Assembly: GCA_018806985.1 (NCBI GenBank)
Contig: JADANN010000240.1
Span: 372,001 to 436,000, forward strand
DNA: 64,000 bases
Source of the DNA: Angiostrongylus vasorum
Taxonomy: Eukaryota > Nematoda > Chromadorea > Rhabditida > Metastrongylidae
Direction of reading: 5' to 3'
The notes beneath the pieces were generated by a model. The model made no database searches and was not told the origin of the DNA. It worked only from the letters and a program-made list of their open reading frames with translations. This document shows, one piece after another, positions 10,651-22,625 of the stretch (position 1 is its first letter; every line of letters begins with the position of its first letter). The translations under genes and the position numbers were made by a program.

Positions 10651-10767
10651 ATCGACTTTCTATAAACCTCGGCATTGGAATATGAATGCGTCGTTTTCTT
10701 GTTCAGCAATCGCGAGGTTGTTAAACAGCATACATTTACTTCCATAGAAAAAACACAATACAATACA
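10651..10767 (-). repeat. Direct repeat copy 2 of a PLE terminal unit
   Basis: Second copy of the 116-bp repeat, about 95 bp after the first, with the hammerhead motif between them. This resembles the tandem terminal repeats (pLTRs) known for PLEs, without the coding part. Confidence 0.8.
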
Positions 10768-10769
10768 AT

Positions 10770-12270
10770 ACGTCGTTATAGGTGGACCTAAAATCGATTA
10801 CTTATCAGTCTAAAAAGGGTGACAACGTGATTGACTTTTAAAAAAAGCAACTGCTAAATACCGAACACCGTTTCCCCATGTTGATAATTTTTTCTCGAAT
10901 GTCCTTTATACAAGTGCTGTATGCAGAGATTCACGGCGCCAACGGATTCCTGAATACGAGCCAGTCAGACCTATATGCCACCGGTCGTAGAATAGTTGCT
11001 TATTTTCGGCATTAAGGAACAAAAGTATCCACAAAACTCAAGCGAAACTGCCTTAAAACTGGCAAAAGCGATTTCAGATTGCTTTCAAAATAGAGTCGAG
11101 CAAAAAAATGGGCACGGAACAAAAAAACCCATATCGTCGATTCTGTAGAAATGGAGAAAGAATGATCCTAGAAACTCCAGCGGCGCAGGCACCTCACTTC
11201 TCGATCAGGGCAGACGATGAGCTAGCTACTTCTGTGTAAGCTAGTGGAAGACACCATTACCATATCGTGTCCTTACAAATCTATTGCTTATATTCCAAAT
11301 GTTCAAGGACAATTCGTTCGAGCGATGCTCGAATCCAGTGAATTCAACTTGATGTGACTATGAAGAACGGCTCTGGACGCTTGCATGGAATCACTGCAGT
11401 TCTGATGAAGACGAAAAGGCAAAAAAGGTTATCCATAATGAAAGTTAATTTATTAAACAAGCTCATGCCAGTTTATTAACAAAATGACACAACTGCCCAT
11501 TGTAGCCTTTTTAAAGTGGAACTGGATATTAATGCGACTGCCAGAATCTCACTATTACAAAAATTTCATACGAGTTCATCTAAGAAATTCGGTATAACCT
11601 AGGCTAGTGAAAAAAATGTGGTGGGAGGGGGGGATGGGTGGGGTCTAGAAGTTCTTCGACGTTGCTTTAGAGTTTGCTTTTTATAGTTAATGAAAAAAGA
11701 AGTTGCAATGGAAAGAAGGGATAAAGAAAATCTTTTTGAACATTTCTCAGTGATCATCAGGAATTCGAAGGATGCTTTCCGTCCCACGCTGCAGTTCATC
11801 GCAGAGATCGTCGGATTCTGTTGCATCGAAGTCAGCGATACATTATTTACCAGGAAAATGGGTTAATCGAAGAAGAAGAGAAATATTTAAATATGACAAT
11901 AAAGTATTTCTCTCCCTTTTTGCGTTTATTTTTCTGTATTCTTAAAAACGAATCCACTAGCTTATTTTCTGCCGTGCTGTGGTGTACTTTGTACTTGCTA
12001 TACTGCGGTCCATCTCGAAGGCAAACATTCCTAGGTTTTCTTTATCTTCGCAGCACTTTCCCAACTCCTTCAACACTTGATTTTTTTCTTCGAAATAGTT
12101 CAGTACTTCGTGTTTTTTTGTTCCTCTCAAGTACTGGGTTGGCGCGTGTGGGTTCGTTTTCTAGCGTCTATTATTACAGCTCCTGAAGGCTTGGCGTGTC
12201 ATTTGTACTGGTCGTCTCTGGAATTTCACATTCTATGTTCTGTTTAACTGCACCGTCCACTCATCGATCA
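10770..12270. other. No gene recognised
   Basis: Moderately AT-rich. A G-rich run lies at 11612-11645. A short acidic open stretch on the minus strand near 11762-11830 (ESDDLCDELQRGTESILRIP, then a stop) might be a last exon of an unidentified gene, but no acceptor in the right phase is visible. Confidence 0.3.
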
Positions 12271-12271
12271 C

Positions 12272-12478
12272 TTTCCTTTATGAATAGAACAATCATCATC
12301 AAAAATTCCTTGCACACCAAGTGATCCATTCCCGACTACATGAAGGTCGAGAACAAAGGACACACTGTGCTGACAAGGAAGTTCACTTTCTATTGACATC
12401 ATAGTTGTGCCATTGTATTTGCACTGCTCGTGCGAGTCAGTGGCTTTGGCTGGGCAGCCTCCATGCGTTGCCAGTAGG
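12272..12478 (-). CDS. Unidentified gene, candidate exon
   Basis: A good acceptor (ATGTTCAG) opens LLATHGGCPAKATDSHEQCK, NGTTMMSIESELPCQHSVSF and VVGNGSLGVQGIFDDDC, up to a possible GTGATC donor in phase 2. Four or more cysteines and two N-glycosylation sequons suggest an extracellular domain. I do not recognise the family and could not find phase-matched neighbours. Confidence 0.35.
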
Positions 12479-12870
12479 CTGAACATTCTGTCTTCGTTTG
12501 ACTGAACACGTTTTCGTGAAAAAACTTGGAGAATAGATGTTGTCGTGGTAGTCACGACAACATGAACGTGTGTCCTTTAACATGTAGTGCTTCTGTTTTG
12601 AAAACTAACGTAGCAAATTTGATAAGGTGAATGTTCTTTCAGAGAAAAAACATTGTTCGCTTTTTTTGCATAGCTCATATCAAAGCGGGTGTGAAGTAGT
12701 GGTTAGAGGTGCTCTACAGTGCAAACTTGGTCATTGGTTCGATACTGCGATACCCTTCTACCAAGTTTTCCATTCCATCAGCGTCTGCAAATTGAAAAAA
12801 ATTGAAAAACTTCTATTTGGAATCGTAAAAAAAATCGCACTTTGGCGTTCTATGAGCCAAAAAACGTAAC

Positions 12871-13048
12871 CAGTCCACTCTGTGATGCCAGGTGTGATGT
12901 TGGATTGAAAGATTGGTCAACACTGAACGGCTGATCTTCTGCTTTTGTGAGTGTTAAGACACCGGTCGCTTTGTTGTCTTCTAGCGGCTTCTCAAAGAAG
13001 CCGGCGTCATTTTTGAAAAAATCGATAAGATGACAACAAAGCTCCCAT
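12871..13048 (-). CDS. Unidentified gene, candidate exon
   Basis: After a GATCAG acceptor, 59 codons run through DFFKNDAGFFEKPLEDNKAT, GVLTLTKAEDQPFSVDQSFN and PTSHLASQSGL to a GTTACG donor. The length without a stop and the amino-acid mix look coding. It may belong to the same minus-strand gene as 12272-12478, but the phases were not reconciled. Confidence 0.35.
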
Positions 13049-13167
13049 CTGATCAGTCAAACCTGGTTTGACTGGCTTCTAAACGAAAAGTTTTTAAACT
13101 GTTCTATTAAATAAAAGGTAGCTGACGCGTTTTTTTGTGAAAAGGATTCTGCCCTATAATAAGTTAT

Positions 13168-13495
13168 ATAGGGCGGGTAGTACAGTGGTACTGATGGTGG
13201 TCACAAAGAGCACGCTGTCCATTCGATCCTGCGTCGGGAATTTGGCAGTGGACTTGTCTGGGACAAAGTTCGCTTTGCAATCGAAGTGAGAACGCTCTAG
13301 CTAAGCTTTCTCAGGAGTTCAAAGAGAGTAGACTCGAAAGCCATTCAACGATATTCACGATGAAATGAACATCCTCAAAAAGCAGCCGAAGCCACACGCA
13401 GAAAGTTAGAAAACCTTCCTGGGTGACAGATGCAAGGAAATGAATCGAATGCGAGAAATCCTGGGATCCCCACGGTAGATATGAAAGAGGGGGTT
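13168..13495 (+). repeat. SINE C, tRNA-derived repeat
   Basis: The head GGGCGGGTAGTACAGTGG and CATTCGATCCTGCGTC look like pol III box A and box B. The body is GTGGACTTGTCTGGGA, then ATTCACGATGAAATGAAC. Related copies lie near 4.5, 17.0, 20.9, 34.8, 43.6, 46.5 and 49.8 kb. Confidence 0.6.
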
Positions 13496-15000
13496 GTGTA
13501 AAAAAATCGGTCATATTCGATGTAACTGAAATCAATAGTCCAGTGCTTTTTTGACAATGATTTACAGTGTTGTTTGATTTCATAAAATGGGGATGTCACA
13601 GCCACTGAGTTAAATCTTCAAGAAGTCAGTGGTTTAAGGTCAATAGGAATGCGACATATGTTTGATTTTCTGAATCTTAAAGTTTTCTCCCTCTCTTTGT
13701 TGACAAATCCGTTACATTTATTCGACGTAAACAAGCGTTGACGTCTATCCTTCCACTTTCGGAAATATCTGGCTTATTTATTGCTCGTCCGAAACTTTCC
13801 AGACGTCCTGTTCTTATCCGTGCTAACGACCCTGTATTAATTGTTGGCCGTTTACAGGCGTTAACTGCCTGTTCCCTATACTTGCGAATCTTTGCTAACA
13901 CTTCTTCAGAGCCGACGAAACTAGTTAGCATGGCCTTGGATTTGCTTACAATAAATATCGGGCCATTAAGAATCTACACGATGTTTGTCACAGTGGCACT
14001 TCGTTCAGGAAATCGCTAGTATTTACTGCATTAGAGGACAACATCGAACAACTGAAATACGAAAAATATGGTGACAGACCTCAGTGGAAATTATGAACAC
14101 CATTATGAAGTTTATGCTCTATTTTAAACTTCTCATAAGATGACTGCAGTAACCTTAAGGATCACAGATAGGTTAGGAATAGTCGCTTTCGTTGATATTC
14201 TTTTTTATTCAACTGCTTAGGGTTGGGCTTACGACGCTGTTGGATAGGAACCTTTAAAATGTCATCACGATTAGTTTGTTCGATTAGGTCATACATTTGC
14301 GATTGGGTCGTCGTTTAATGAGTTGGAGCGTTTTCACTTCTTTTGTACTGGGTCAGATTTGCTTAGCAGGGACAGATTTGGCTACTACAGTAAAATTTCG
14401 GTCAAAACTGAACCTTGTATTTACTTGCCTCAAGAGTTTATTCTGAGCTTTCTCAAAAGCAAGATATATTGCAAGTACTATATTTAAACCTGTTAGGCTC
14501 TTCGCAAGCGAAAAACTTCTTCTCATGTGTTCGCGTTACAAAGGGAGAAGGCTAAGATTGAGAAGCTGTCCTCTACTTTTTTAATTCATTATGTTAAACA
14601 ATAAATCCCTTATTTACATTATTTGCGTAAATAGCGAGCAGATGATTTCTTGACTGTCAACGAACAGGACAACAGACTGCCAAAGATTTATAGCAGAACA
14701 TGTCTCCGCAGAGATCGCATTATCCTTGTTGAGCTGTAATATTTCGTAAACTAATAAGACAGCAAAAGAGGTTGTTACTATTGTAGGAAGCTTTCCCTCG
14801 CAGCTGAGTGAGAAATGACAGCTAAGCACCTGTCATCAACTGCCAAACATCAAATACCAGGAATGGTGCCAGAAAAATTCCTTCGTCCCTGTTGCCCACT
14901 AAGGCTGCCAAATAGGTTCTTCTGTGTCCTTTGGCTCTACATTTGAACACTGTTAATGGTATGATCCTTGTTTTCACCGTTTACTGTTTCTGGTTTTCAG
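13496..15000. other. No gene recognised
   Basis: Overlapping open frames at 13677-14019 on both strands and one at 14614-14829 (minus) have no recognisable family or convincing splice context. Confidence 0.3.
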
Positions 15001-15079
15001 CAAAATGGAGTGCCATAGTGCATTATCCACCTATGTGAACTCTGCACGGTTGATCTGTGCGTGGAACACTCAGTGGAAT

Positions 15080-15465
15080 ACAACCACAAGATTGCTGAGA
15101 TATTTGCAAAACTCCGGACCGCAGGTGTTTGCGGTGGGGAACGAACGCGCTATTGTGCTTTCCGGGGAGTAGCGCGTTCACCACCACACCATGCGGGTCC
15201 TTCGTTTCGCCTGTCTCTCAGCTAGTTCTTATCGATCTGTGCCGTCAGCAATCACCCGTCACCGGGACTGATCTGGGGAACCCACGTCGGCATTAAACCC
15301 AGTTAAGCTGAGGCTATAGTTGAATTCACAATATTTAGCTTTTTATTTTCTGCCTTCTATACTTTTTTATGGCAGGTTATTATTATGCGAAATACAACCA
15401 CAAGATTGCTGAGATATTTGCAAAACTCCGGACCGCAAGTGTTTGCGGTCATACTCACAGGAAGC
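15080..15465 (-). repeat. SINE B, one copy plus a partial second copy
   Basis: GAGATATTTGCAAAACTCCG occurs twice, at about 15098 and 15412, around one full arm with GGGAACGAACGCGC (box B region, reversed) and CACCACACCATGCGGG (box A region, reversed). Confidence 0.75.
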
Positions 15466-16160
15466 AGTTCCGGAAAAGACGATATCCATCGAAAGTCAGT
15501 TTTTGGGAATAAGGAGTGTAATAACAACTTCGTTTGTGCTTAGCTAGAATGCAGTGAACTATTCGCCACGTTCTGTTGAGAAATAGGTTCATGAGAAACT
15601 TTTCGATTTTTTTTTAAATCTCCTTTTAGGTCTTTTGTCCTTTATTGCATCTTAGAGTGGAAATGTTGAGTTTGCAACGGTGACCTCGAAACAGACAAAC
15701 TTCCACTGTCTTAAAGGCATCTTAGTTTCCATGGACAAGTAAACCAGCCGATAGTTTAGTGGTGTTCCACAGCGGAATCGATCGCTCCCAGTGTTGATTC
15801 TCGTGGTCTCTCTAATGTTTGCTGACGAAGTGGACGCTCTCATTTCTGTAACAACCAGAATGGATTAGCAGTACCCGTTTTCCGTCAACTATTCTTGTTA
15901 GTTCGTCATTTTTTCTTGTAAAGCACCGCCGAATGGTACTGCGTAAATAAATCAGCGTTCCACAGAGCTTCTGTCTTCTTCTGTCATAATTCAAAAGACC
16001 GACTTTCTATAAACCTCGGCATAAATAGTTGATATATTTATTTATATTATTTTGTAAACTGGTCTGTTAAGCCGATGCGAGGTTGGTGTAAGTTTCCATT
16101 GACGTTGTTGTTGTTGTCGTTGTTGTTGTTGCTGTTGTTATCGTTGTTGTTGTTGGTCGA

Positions 16161-16198
16161 TGGCTGACGTTTCGGCTACTTCGCCTTTCTCAGACCCG
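16161..16198 (-). ncRNA. Hammerhead-like motif, left arm, mutated core
   Basis: The minus strand reads CTGAGAA where CTGANGA is required, then stem II, GAAA and CGTCAGCC. One invariant G is lost, so activity is doubtful. Confidence 0.5.
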
Positions 16199-16231
16199 TG
16201 GAGTACCACACTCGTCTCGAACTCTCAGCAC

Positions 16232-16267
16232 GGCTCTGAAGAAGGCGAAATCGCCGAAATGTCAGCC
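16232..16267 (+). ncRNA. Hammerhead ribozyme motif, right arm, intact core
   Basis: GGCT, CTGAAGA, stem II GGCG/CGCC, GAAA, TGTC, AGCC. Stem I is four perfect pairs (GGCT with AGCC). The expected cut is after C16263. Stem III is minimal, pointing to a dimeric ribozyme. Confidence 0.68.
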
Positions 16268-16979
16268 ATCGACCAAAAAACAACAACAACAACAACGACC
16301 ACAACTATACTAACCTCGCATCAACTCAACAAGATCAGTTCATAAGATCGTATAAGTCATTATCCTGTCACATATTTTATGTGTACATGTATAAATATTG
16401 TAACGATCGAAGGAAACTTCGTTGATTTTCAAGTTTCAAAACGCAGCGAAGCAGAAGAAGCCAAATGTATCGTGGTAGACGGTGCAAACTAGCTAGTGCG
16501 GAATGTGGAAAATTTTCTTCAAAGAACTGCATGGTGTCCTCAGCATCATGGTTGACATCGAAATCACAAATCATCGGCAGCGGCGGCGGCGGCAGCGTCT
16601 TCCTGTCATGATGAAGTTCTTATTGAAATCGGAAGCGATTGGATTGCTTATATCATCACAAAAATGCATTAGTGGCAAACGGACAGATCGAATCCATGAC
16701 TACGATCCCTGGTTTCAAATCTTCAGAACGATGACAAAACCAGATCGGATGGTTTGTTCAGCGCCGACAGTAAATGAACCGGCCTGTGTGCACAACAGCT
16801 GAAGGCTTTCCGCTTAGGCTTAGTGCTGTGTGATTGCCTTTACAGAGTGAAGCTGTCGATTATCAAATAATCCAGTTAGATATGTGTTTTCCTGCTGTCG
16901 GATAAAATTTGCCGGCGGTTCTGCATCCTTCTAATGTATTTCTGACGAGAATTTTTTTGATTACGCTGTTTGATCTTCT

Positions 16980-17250
16980 CACGAACTCCACCTATTGTGT
17001 GGCTCCAGCATTTCTTCCACTCTGTTCGTTCTGCAGTATCTGACGCTGCGAAAGCCTCGTCGGATTCACGTGTTTGTTTCGTTTCCACCTGAGGAATTCT
17101 TCTTCTCTATGAACGTCTCTGATTTTTGGTTGAGTAAGTTCTCCGTGAAATTCTGGAATAACTGTGCCAGACGGTTTCCAGATCTTCACTACAGAAGATA
17201 ACTAATCATTGTGGAAAACAGGAAGGTTTACTTAGACAAGTCTGGTGACA
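16980..17250 (-). repeat. SINE C-related fragment
   Basis: GTTTCCAGATCTTCACTACA and CACCTGAGGAATTCTTCTTC match the reversed SINE C body seen at 43.6 kb. Diverged. Confidence 0.4.
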
Positions 17251-17524
17251 ATTTATAGAACACGGAGAATTGGAAGGTTTAGTTGACCCTGGTCAGAGTC
17301 GAACAAGAGGTTATACGTAAATTACTGCACGGAATTTCTGAGCACTATGCTTTCTGCTTTATTACCACTTATCGTCATTTGTTTGTGTTGCATTGCCCAC
17401 AATGCATATTTTCAAAATGCTACCTCTTTCTTTCTTTATTATTTCTCACCCAGAATTCATTAAACAGCTGATAGATACAGTACCACATTAAAAACAATTT
17501 AAACACTATTACACATTGAAAGGA

Positions 17525-17740
17525 CAAAGGATAAAGCTCTCCGCGTTGATCCACCCCTGAACGATGCGACATGCAATCGACTTCACTAAGCATCGTTTGG
17601 AGGTGATTCGATGCATATCTGGTCCTTACTATGACTCGACGTGGCCTATCGATGTATTGAGCTGCTGCTATCCTTCCAAACAAGTCTGGTACCAGTTTGC
17701 CGACCCAGGAGGGGTGAAAGGCTTGGTGGGTCGTGTAAAT
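17525..17740 (-). repeat. SINE A, partial
   Basis: Contains TTCACTAAGCATCGTTTGGA, GGTGATTCGATGCATATCTG and AAGTCTGGTACCAGTTTGCC, the reversed 3' part of SINE A. The tRNA-like head is missing. Confidence 0.75.
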
Positions 17741-18892
17741 ACACAGAAAGGGAAATATAATAAAGAGGGTAAGCCATGTATAGCACCAATCTTTTTCATA
17801 TGTCTGTCCCACCTAGTATTACTTTTCTGCACTATTCTAGTACTCATTAATAAGTCCGAAAGCCTATTATCCCACGCTACACCTTCTTCCTTGCTTGGGA
17901 AAAAATTACAAGCTTCTAAATTATTAAAAAATAAAGACGGAAACTTCATTATTTTATTAACATTTTGGCTGAGAGCATGCCGTTGTGATTCACGTAGAAT
18001 CGGGGAATGGCTAGAAATCTATGGAAAAACATCATAAAAAATCTTCCGTTAGTGTGCTCACCTTCTCATATTCCTTCTATGCAATTTATTATTTCATTAG
18101 TGGAAATGCGTTAAATTGGACGTGAAATGAGTTCCGAATACGGACGAGATTTATCTTGCCAGGAGGCTGGTTGGTTGAGCTGGTTCGCTGGCCTCCTGCT
18201 CCCAACCAGTGCGCTCTTAACACGTGTTCGATTTGGAGCTTTGTTTCAAATCTCGTGCAAAATTAGCTGTCGAGAAATACCGATCTTTTTTTGTCGAGCA
18301 TTAAATATTCTGTATAACTGTTTATGTACTGCCGACGATTTTTCACAGCAGGTTGTTATGTGAAATAGTAATTTGAAATTCAATGAAATAATGTAGAATC
18401 ATTTCCACTGACAGGTGATGGTGACGGCACCGTTAGGGTAAAAAAAGACTGCTTGAGAGTAAGGCAGAACGAGGGGCCTCAGTGGTGTCGCCACCGGAAA
18501 GGTTTATCGTGGTTCGATCCGACCTGGCGTCCGTGTCTTGCAATTACATCAGCATCATTGAGGTTGTCTTAAATATTCTCTTCTTATCGTATCAAGACCT
18601 AGACATCCCCTAGCAATTCTTTGCCTGGATCATGTTAGGGTGCTCCCCAATCTTCATCGTCTTCTTTGCAGGATCATTCCAGAACGACAGCGATTCGTAC
18701 AACAGTCGACAGAGTAGCACGTGAAAAACAACTGAATTAACTTTTTAGGTTTGAGCTATAAGGAAGAAAAAGAACAGATTCCATCACTTTAATAAGAGTC
18801 TAAACTCAGGAATTATTCCTTTAGTGTTACTGTTGTTACGATTACTATTATCACTTTTACTGCCTTTATTTATGATTAATCTTTATTATTAA

Positions 18893-19180
18893 GGGCGCTT
18901 GTGGTGCAGTGGTCGGAGGCCCCCCTGCAACACACATGTGGAATCGATCTCCGCGCCAATGGCCCACCAAGCCTTCCATCCCTCCGGGGTCGGCAAATCG
19001 GTAGCAGACTTGTCTGGGAGAATAGCAGCACTGGCTCGATGCATCGGTAGGCCACCGCGAGTCATTGTACAGCCCAGATATGCATTCAATCACCTCCAAA
19101 CGATGCTTAGTGAAGTCGAATGCACGGCGCATCCCTCATGGATTGATCAACGTCGAGAGTTTTGTCCCTTATCCTTTAAT
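18893..19180 (+). repeat. SINE A, tRNA-derived, near full length
   Basis: The head TGTGGTGCAGTGGTCGGAGG (box A) and GTGGAATCGATCTCCGCG (box B) precede GCCTTCCATCCCTCCGGGG, AACGATGCTTAGTGAAGTCG and a TTGATCAACG tail. Confidence 0.8.
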
Positions 19181-20385
19181 AATCCTTATTAATCTTCATA
19201 TGAAGCCAATAGATCATTTTTTCAGCACGTTTTCGTTAAGTTTCTATTTCTGTATGTCCATTTGTTTTCTTTCGTTTCAGAACAAAGTTTGATAAAAGAA
19301 GGGACCTTACTGAATTCTATCCCTTCAGACGGACACTTCGTATGTCCACTCATAGGGATCACACACTGTAACTCAACTACTAACAAATAACTGTGCTAAC
19401 TAGTAGGAAATTGACTGCTTTCTAACACTACTAATTTTCCAACGATGATTCTGCTATCTTATACACATTCTAACTTTCCATGAAACATCATAACAAGAGT
19501 TTTAAGCATTTGATAGCCCTGGCAGTTTCTTGGAGATTAGTAAAGGTAGGATCTACTTCATCTTGCATGATCGCGAGGGTTGCAATGGACTCAGCTGCAG
19601 CTGAGAAATGCTGCAGTTCACATCAATAGAACTTTTTTCATTGTAAAGGCGAATAAATGCTTAAGTGTTCAAGATTGCTCTACAGCACCGCTACTTATTT
19701 CTTCTGGTTAAGCTTCAAGGTTAAGTATCGCTGCAAAGCTCCATCCATAGAAGGTAAATTTGATCTTCTGCTTGCAATCGTAATCCACAGATGTCGTTAG
19801 GTTTATGTATACGTTTTGGGCTGAGGTTTAAGCTTGAACATCTCGCAGTTCTGCTTTCAGTTTCGTATTAAATAGTGACCGAGTATGGTTTTCTAAGATG
19901 ACACCACAAGATAGTTGTTTCACGACTTTCCATCCTCTTCATTAAATTTTCCAGGTCAGCAAGGCAAGCATCTATTGTCTTCGCGGGTTGTCGTGTGTCA
20001 TAAGAAAGCTTATTACCTTATTCTTATAGCGACTAGATTCGACCAACTGACGATGTCACAAAAAGAATACAGTTTCCAGATGCATCTCTCAAATTACAAC
20101 GACCTATTTTCGTTCCAGTAATTATTTCGTGGTGAAATTCAACTTTGTTGTGGTACGGTTTTCCTCGGGGGTCACCACTAACGCATTGTTTAATGATGCT
20201 GTCTAATACCCACGTTGTCATTGGTTAGATCCCGTGCCCAGGACTAACTAAGCTTCCCATAACTTCCAGGTCAACAAATTGGACTTGCAGAGTTGTGTCT
20301 GAAACGACAAAAAACACTGACTTGGTAGATGAAGAGGCGACTGCAAGTCATTTTTTAAGCTAGACATACATTAACTCATCCCTAC

Positions 20386-20625
20386 AACAATATGATTAGA
20401 GTCAAACGCTTGGCGTGGCGTACCCTCAGGGATTGATCTATGCCATTCTTTATCCATTATTCTCTCGATGGCTTTCATGGCATAATAATGTGACACATAC
20501 GGACTCAGACTCAAACAATTCGAAAATAAAGCAGCTTTCAACTTCAAATCAGCACTTCTCGACTCACAGTGAGCTTCTTCAATGGAAATGGAATTCATTG
20601 GAATACACATATCTGTGCCTATAAG
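20386..20625 (-). CDS. Unidentified gene, candidate exon
   Basis: A TTGCAG acceptor opens an 80-codon frame (LIGTDMCIPMNSISIEEAHC, LKLKAALFSNCLSLSPYVSH, IERIMDKEWHRS) to a GTAGGG donor. A TTTCAG acceptor at about 20303 starts another open piece (TTLQVQFVDLEVMGSLVSPG), but in a different phase. It resembles real coding sequence; no family recognised. Confidence 0.3.
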
Positions 20626-20819
20626 CTGCAATTTCTCTTGTCTTCCCATGATGTGAAATTTTTTACACCAGACGTTTTTTTTGTCAGGGCTCGCATTCGA
20701 ACACGAATGCAATTGAACGAGTGGGATTACGTCCAGCAGGATACGATGCAATAAATCAGTTCCTCGTTGCAGTTCTGCAAATGACATATGCTCAATGAAT
20801 CCTCGGTTTTTGCTCTATC

Positions 20820-21110
20820 GCATCTACGTTGAGTTGTGTTATAAAAATTATAGCACTTCAGCCCTTTTTCCATCGGCTTGCGGCTTGCTCACTTCCTCCA
20901 CAACTATATTTGTTATTCATTTTCACATGGACCGACATCACATGCTTTGCGGACCCAAGCACTTCTTTCGTTCAATTCGTTTCTTCGCATCTTCTTCATT
21001 TACGAAAGTCAGGTTCGCCTACGGATTCGGCATTAACGACTTTAGGCCGTCTCAATAGATGTCGTCTAATGCCGCTACAGTTGATTCTCCGTGGACTCCT
21101 GTGATAGGCC
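20820..21110 (-). repeat. SINE C-related copy
   Basis: Shares GACCCAAGCACTTCTTTCG and the reversed SINE C layout with the copy near 34.8 kb. Confidence 0.4.
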
Positions 21111-21964
21111 ACTATGGTTTCCGCAGATTATCATCATAGACGTTTGTGGACTTGAGGGAACGACCTTATTTCAGACAACTCTTGTGCTAATTTTGCCATC
21201 CCAGAGTGATCAGTACTTAGCTGGCTTAGGGCAGCGTCAAACCAGGGACTTGCACTTATTGGACAACATCACTACGACCGATACCCTCCACTAATTCATT
21301 GACGGAGAATTTACCATTTGTTATCCAAAAACCGAATTATTCGCGAGTGTGCTGATGTCACGAAGAAAAGTCGGATGTACAGTTCTACTGGCGTCAGAAA
21401 GCATGGATATTACTGACAGACTGTTAAGAACAAGAATAGTCATTGAATATGATCGATGGGTAAGTTTACTTTCACTAAAAAACAGCACCGCATAGTGAAA
21501 CAGCGTGCCCTACAATACGCTCGTGGTCTTTGGTTCGGTCCCCGCGCTGGATTAACGAAGTCAACCACTCCCTGCTGGATCGGCGAAATGATTCCTGACT
21601 TCTCCATAAGAATAAGAAGCGCTGACATAATGCTTTGGCAGGAGATCGCATGTCGTATAGGTCAGAGACGTACTCAATCAGATGATTATCTCTGGGATGC
21701 TATGTATGGGGGAGGAATGCATAGCGCATTCTCAACGGATTGATCAACGCCGAAAGTTTTCTCCTTACTTAACCATCGACTTGGCTAACAGAAGCGGTCA
21801 AAATTGAATAAGATAAAATACTGACCATATCTCACTAATATTTAAGATATTTGAACAACTTGACTGTTGACGGGAACCATGTCAAAATCGTACTAATTCG
21901 TTCTCACTATGTCGACGTACGCGAGTCGGCCTAAATATGTCAAATGTTTATTCGACCACCTCTC

Positions 21965-22335
21965 AAGGATTTACCGCCTCGTGGCCGGGAGGTGTTCCTA
22001 ATGTATAGCGGAGGGATTCATCTCCTCGACATGGTCTCCCAAGCTAAGAAGAAGTTCGGTGTTTTTATCAGGAAACCCAGCTAAGATAAAGCAATATCAG
22101 GATCCACCACTGTCGCAGTATCAAACTAGTCGCATGGTGGCAAATATCCCTTTCCACAAGAGCTAAGACTGCCTGTCGTGGTGACGACCTGGGGCAGGCT
22201 TTGGCGTGGCTGACCTCGGGACTCCAGGGAACCACAATGGCTAAACTAACAAAACTCCGAAAAGATGAAGATTGTGGTGGAGCCCGCACAACTAGTGAGG
22301 ACGGGCCATCCAAGTATACAAGTTCAATATTCATA
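21965..22335 (+). mobile_element. RTE-derived retroposon, full-length type
   Basis: Begins CCTCTCAAGGATTTACCGCC and ends ATCCAAGTATACAAGT. Contains GGGCAGGCTTTGGCGTGGC and the frame MAKLTKLRKDEDCGGARTTS, which matches the start of RTE ORF sequences as I remember them. Confidence 0.7.
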
Positions 22336-22625
22336 TTCATATTCAACTATACAAGTATCCAAGTTTTTTCGATCCAGTTTTCAATTGAATCCTACGGAAA
22401 TCCACCACTTAATAAATTGAACCCATCGCATGGTGTCTACCTGTTTCCCTACCACATCTGTCATCTGAATAACTCAAAAAACCGACCGACTTCCTACAAA
22501 CCTTGGCATATATAACCAACATATTTATTTATAACTTCTCACGAACTGACCTTGTTGAGCTGATGCAGCGTTGGTATAGTTGTCTTTGTTGTTTTTGTTG
22601 TTGCCAGTTGTAGTTGTTGGTCGAT

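Larger units (their letters stand above)
15995..16360. repeat. Foldback element with two opposed hammerhead motifs
   Basis: The left arm (CGACTTTCTATAAACCTCGG, TATTTATTTATA, AAGCCGATGCGAGGTTGG, GTT microsatellite, TTGGTCGATGGCTGACG) is mirrored on the right (GTCAGCCATCGACCAA, AAC microsatellite, CTAACCTCGCATCAACTCAA). About 30 bp separate the two motifs at the centre. Confidence 0.8.

Noticed and set aside
17564..18037. 157-codon plus-strand frame
   Set aside because: Its first third is reversed SINE A and the rest has no recognisable domain or splice context.
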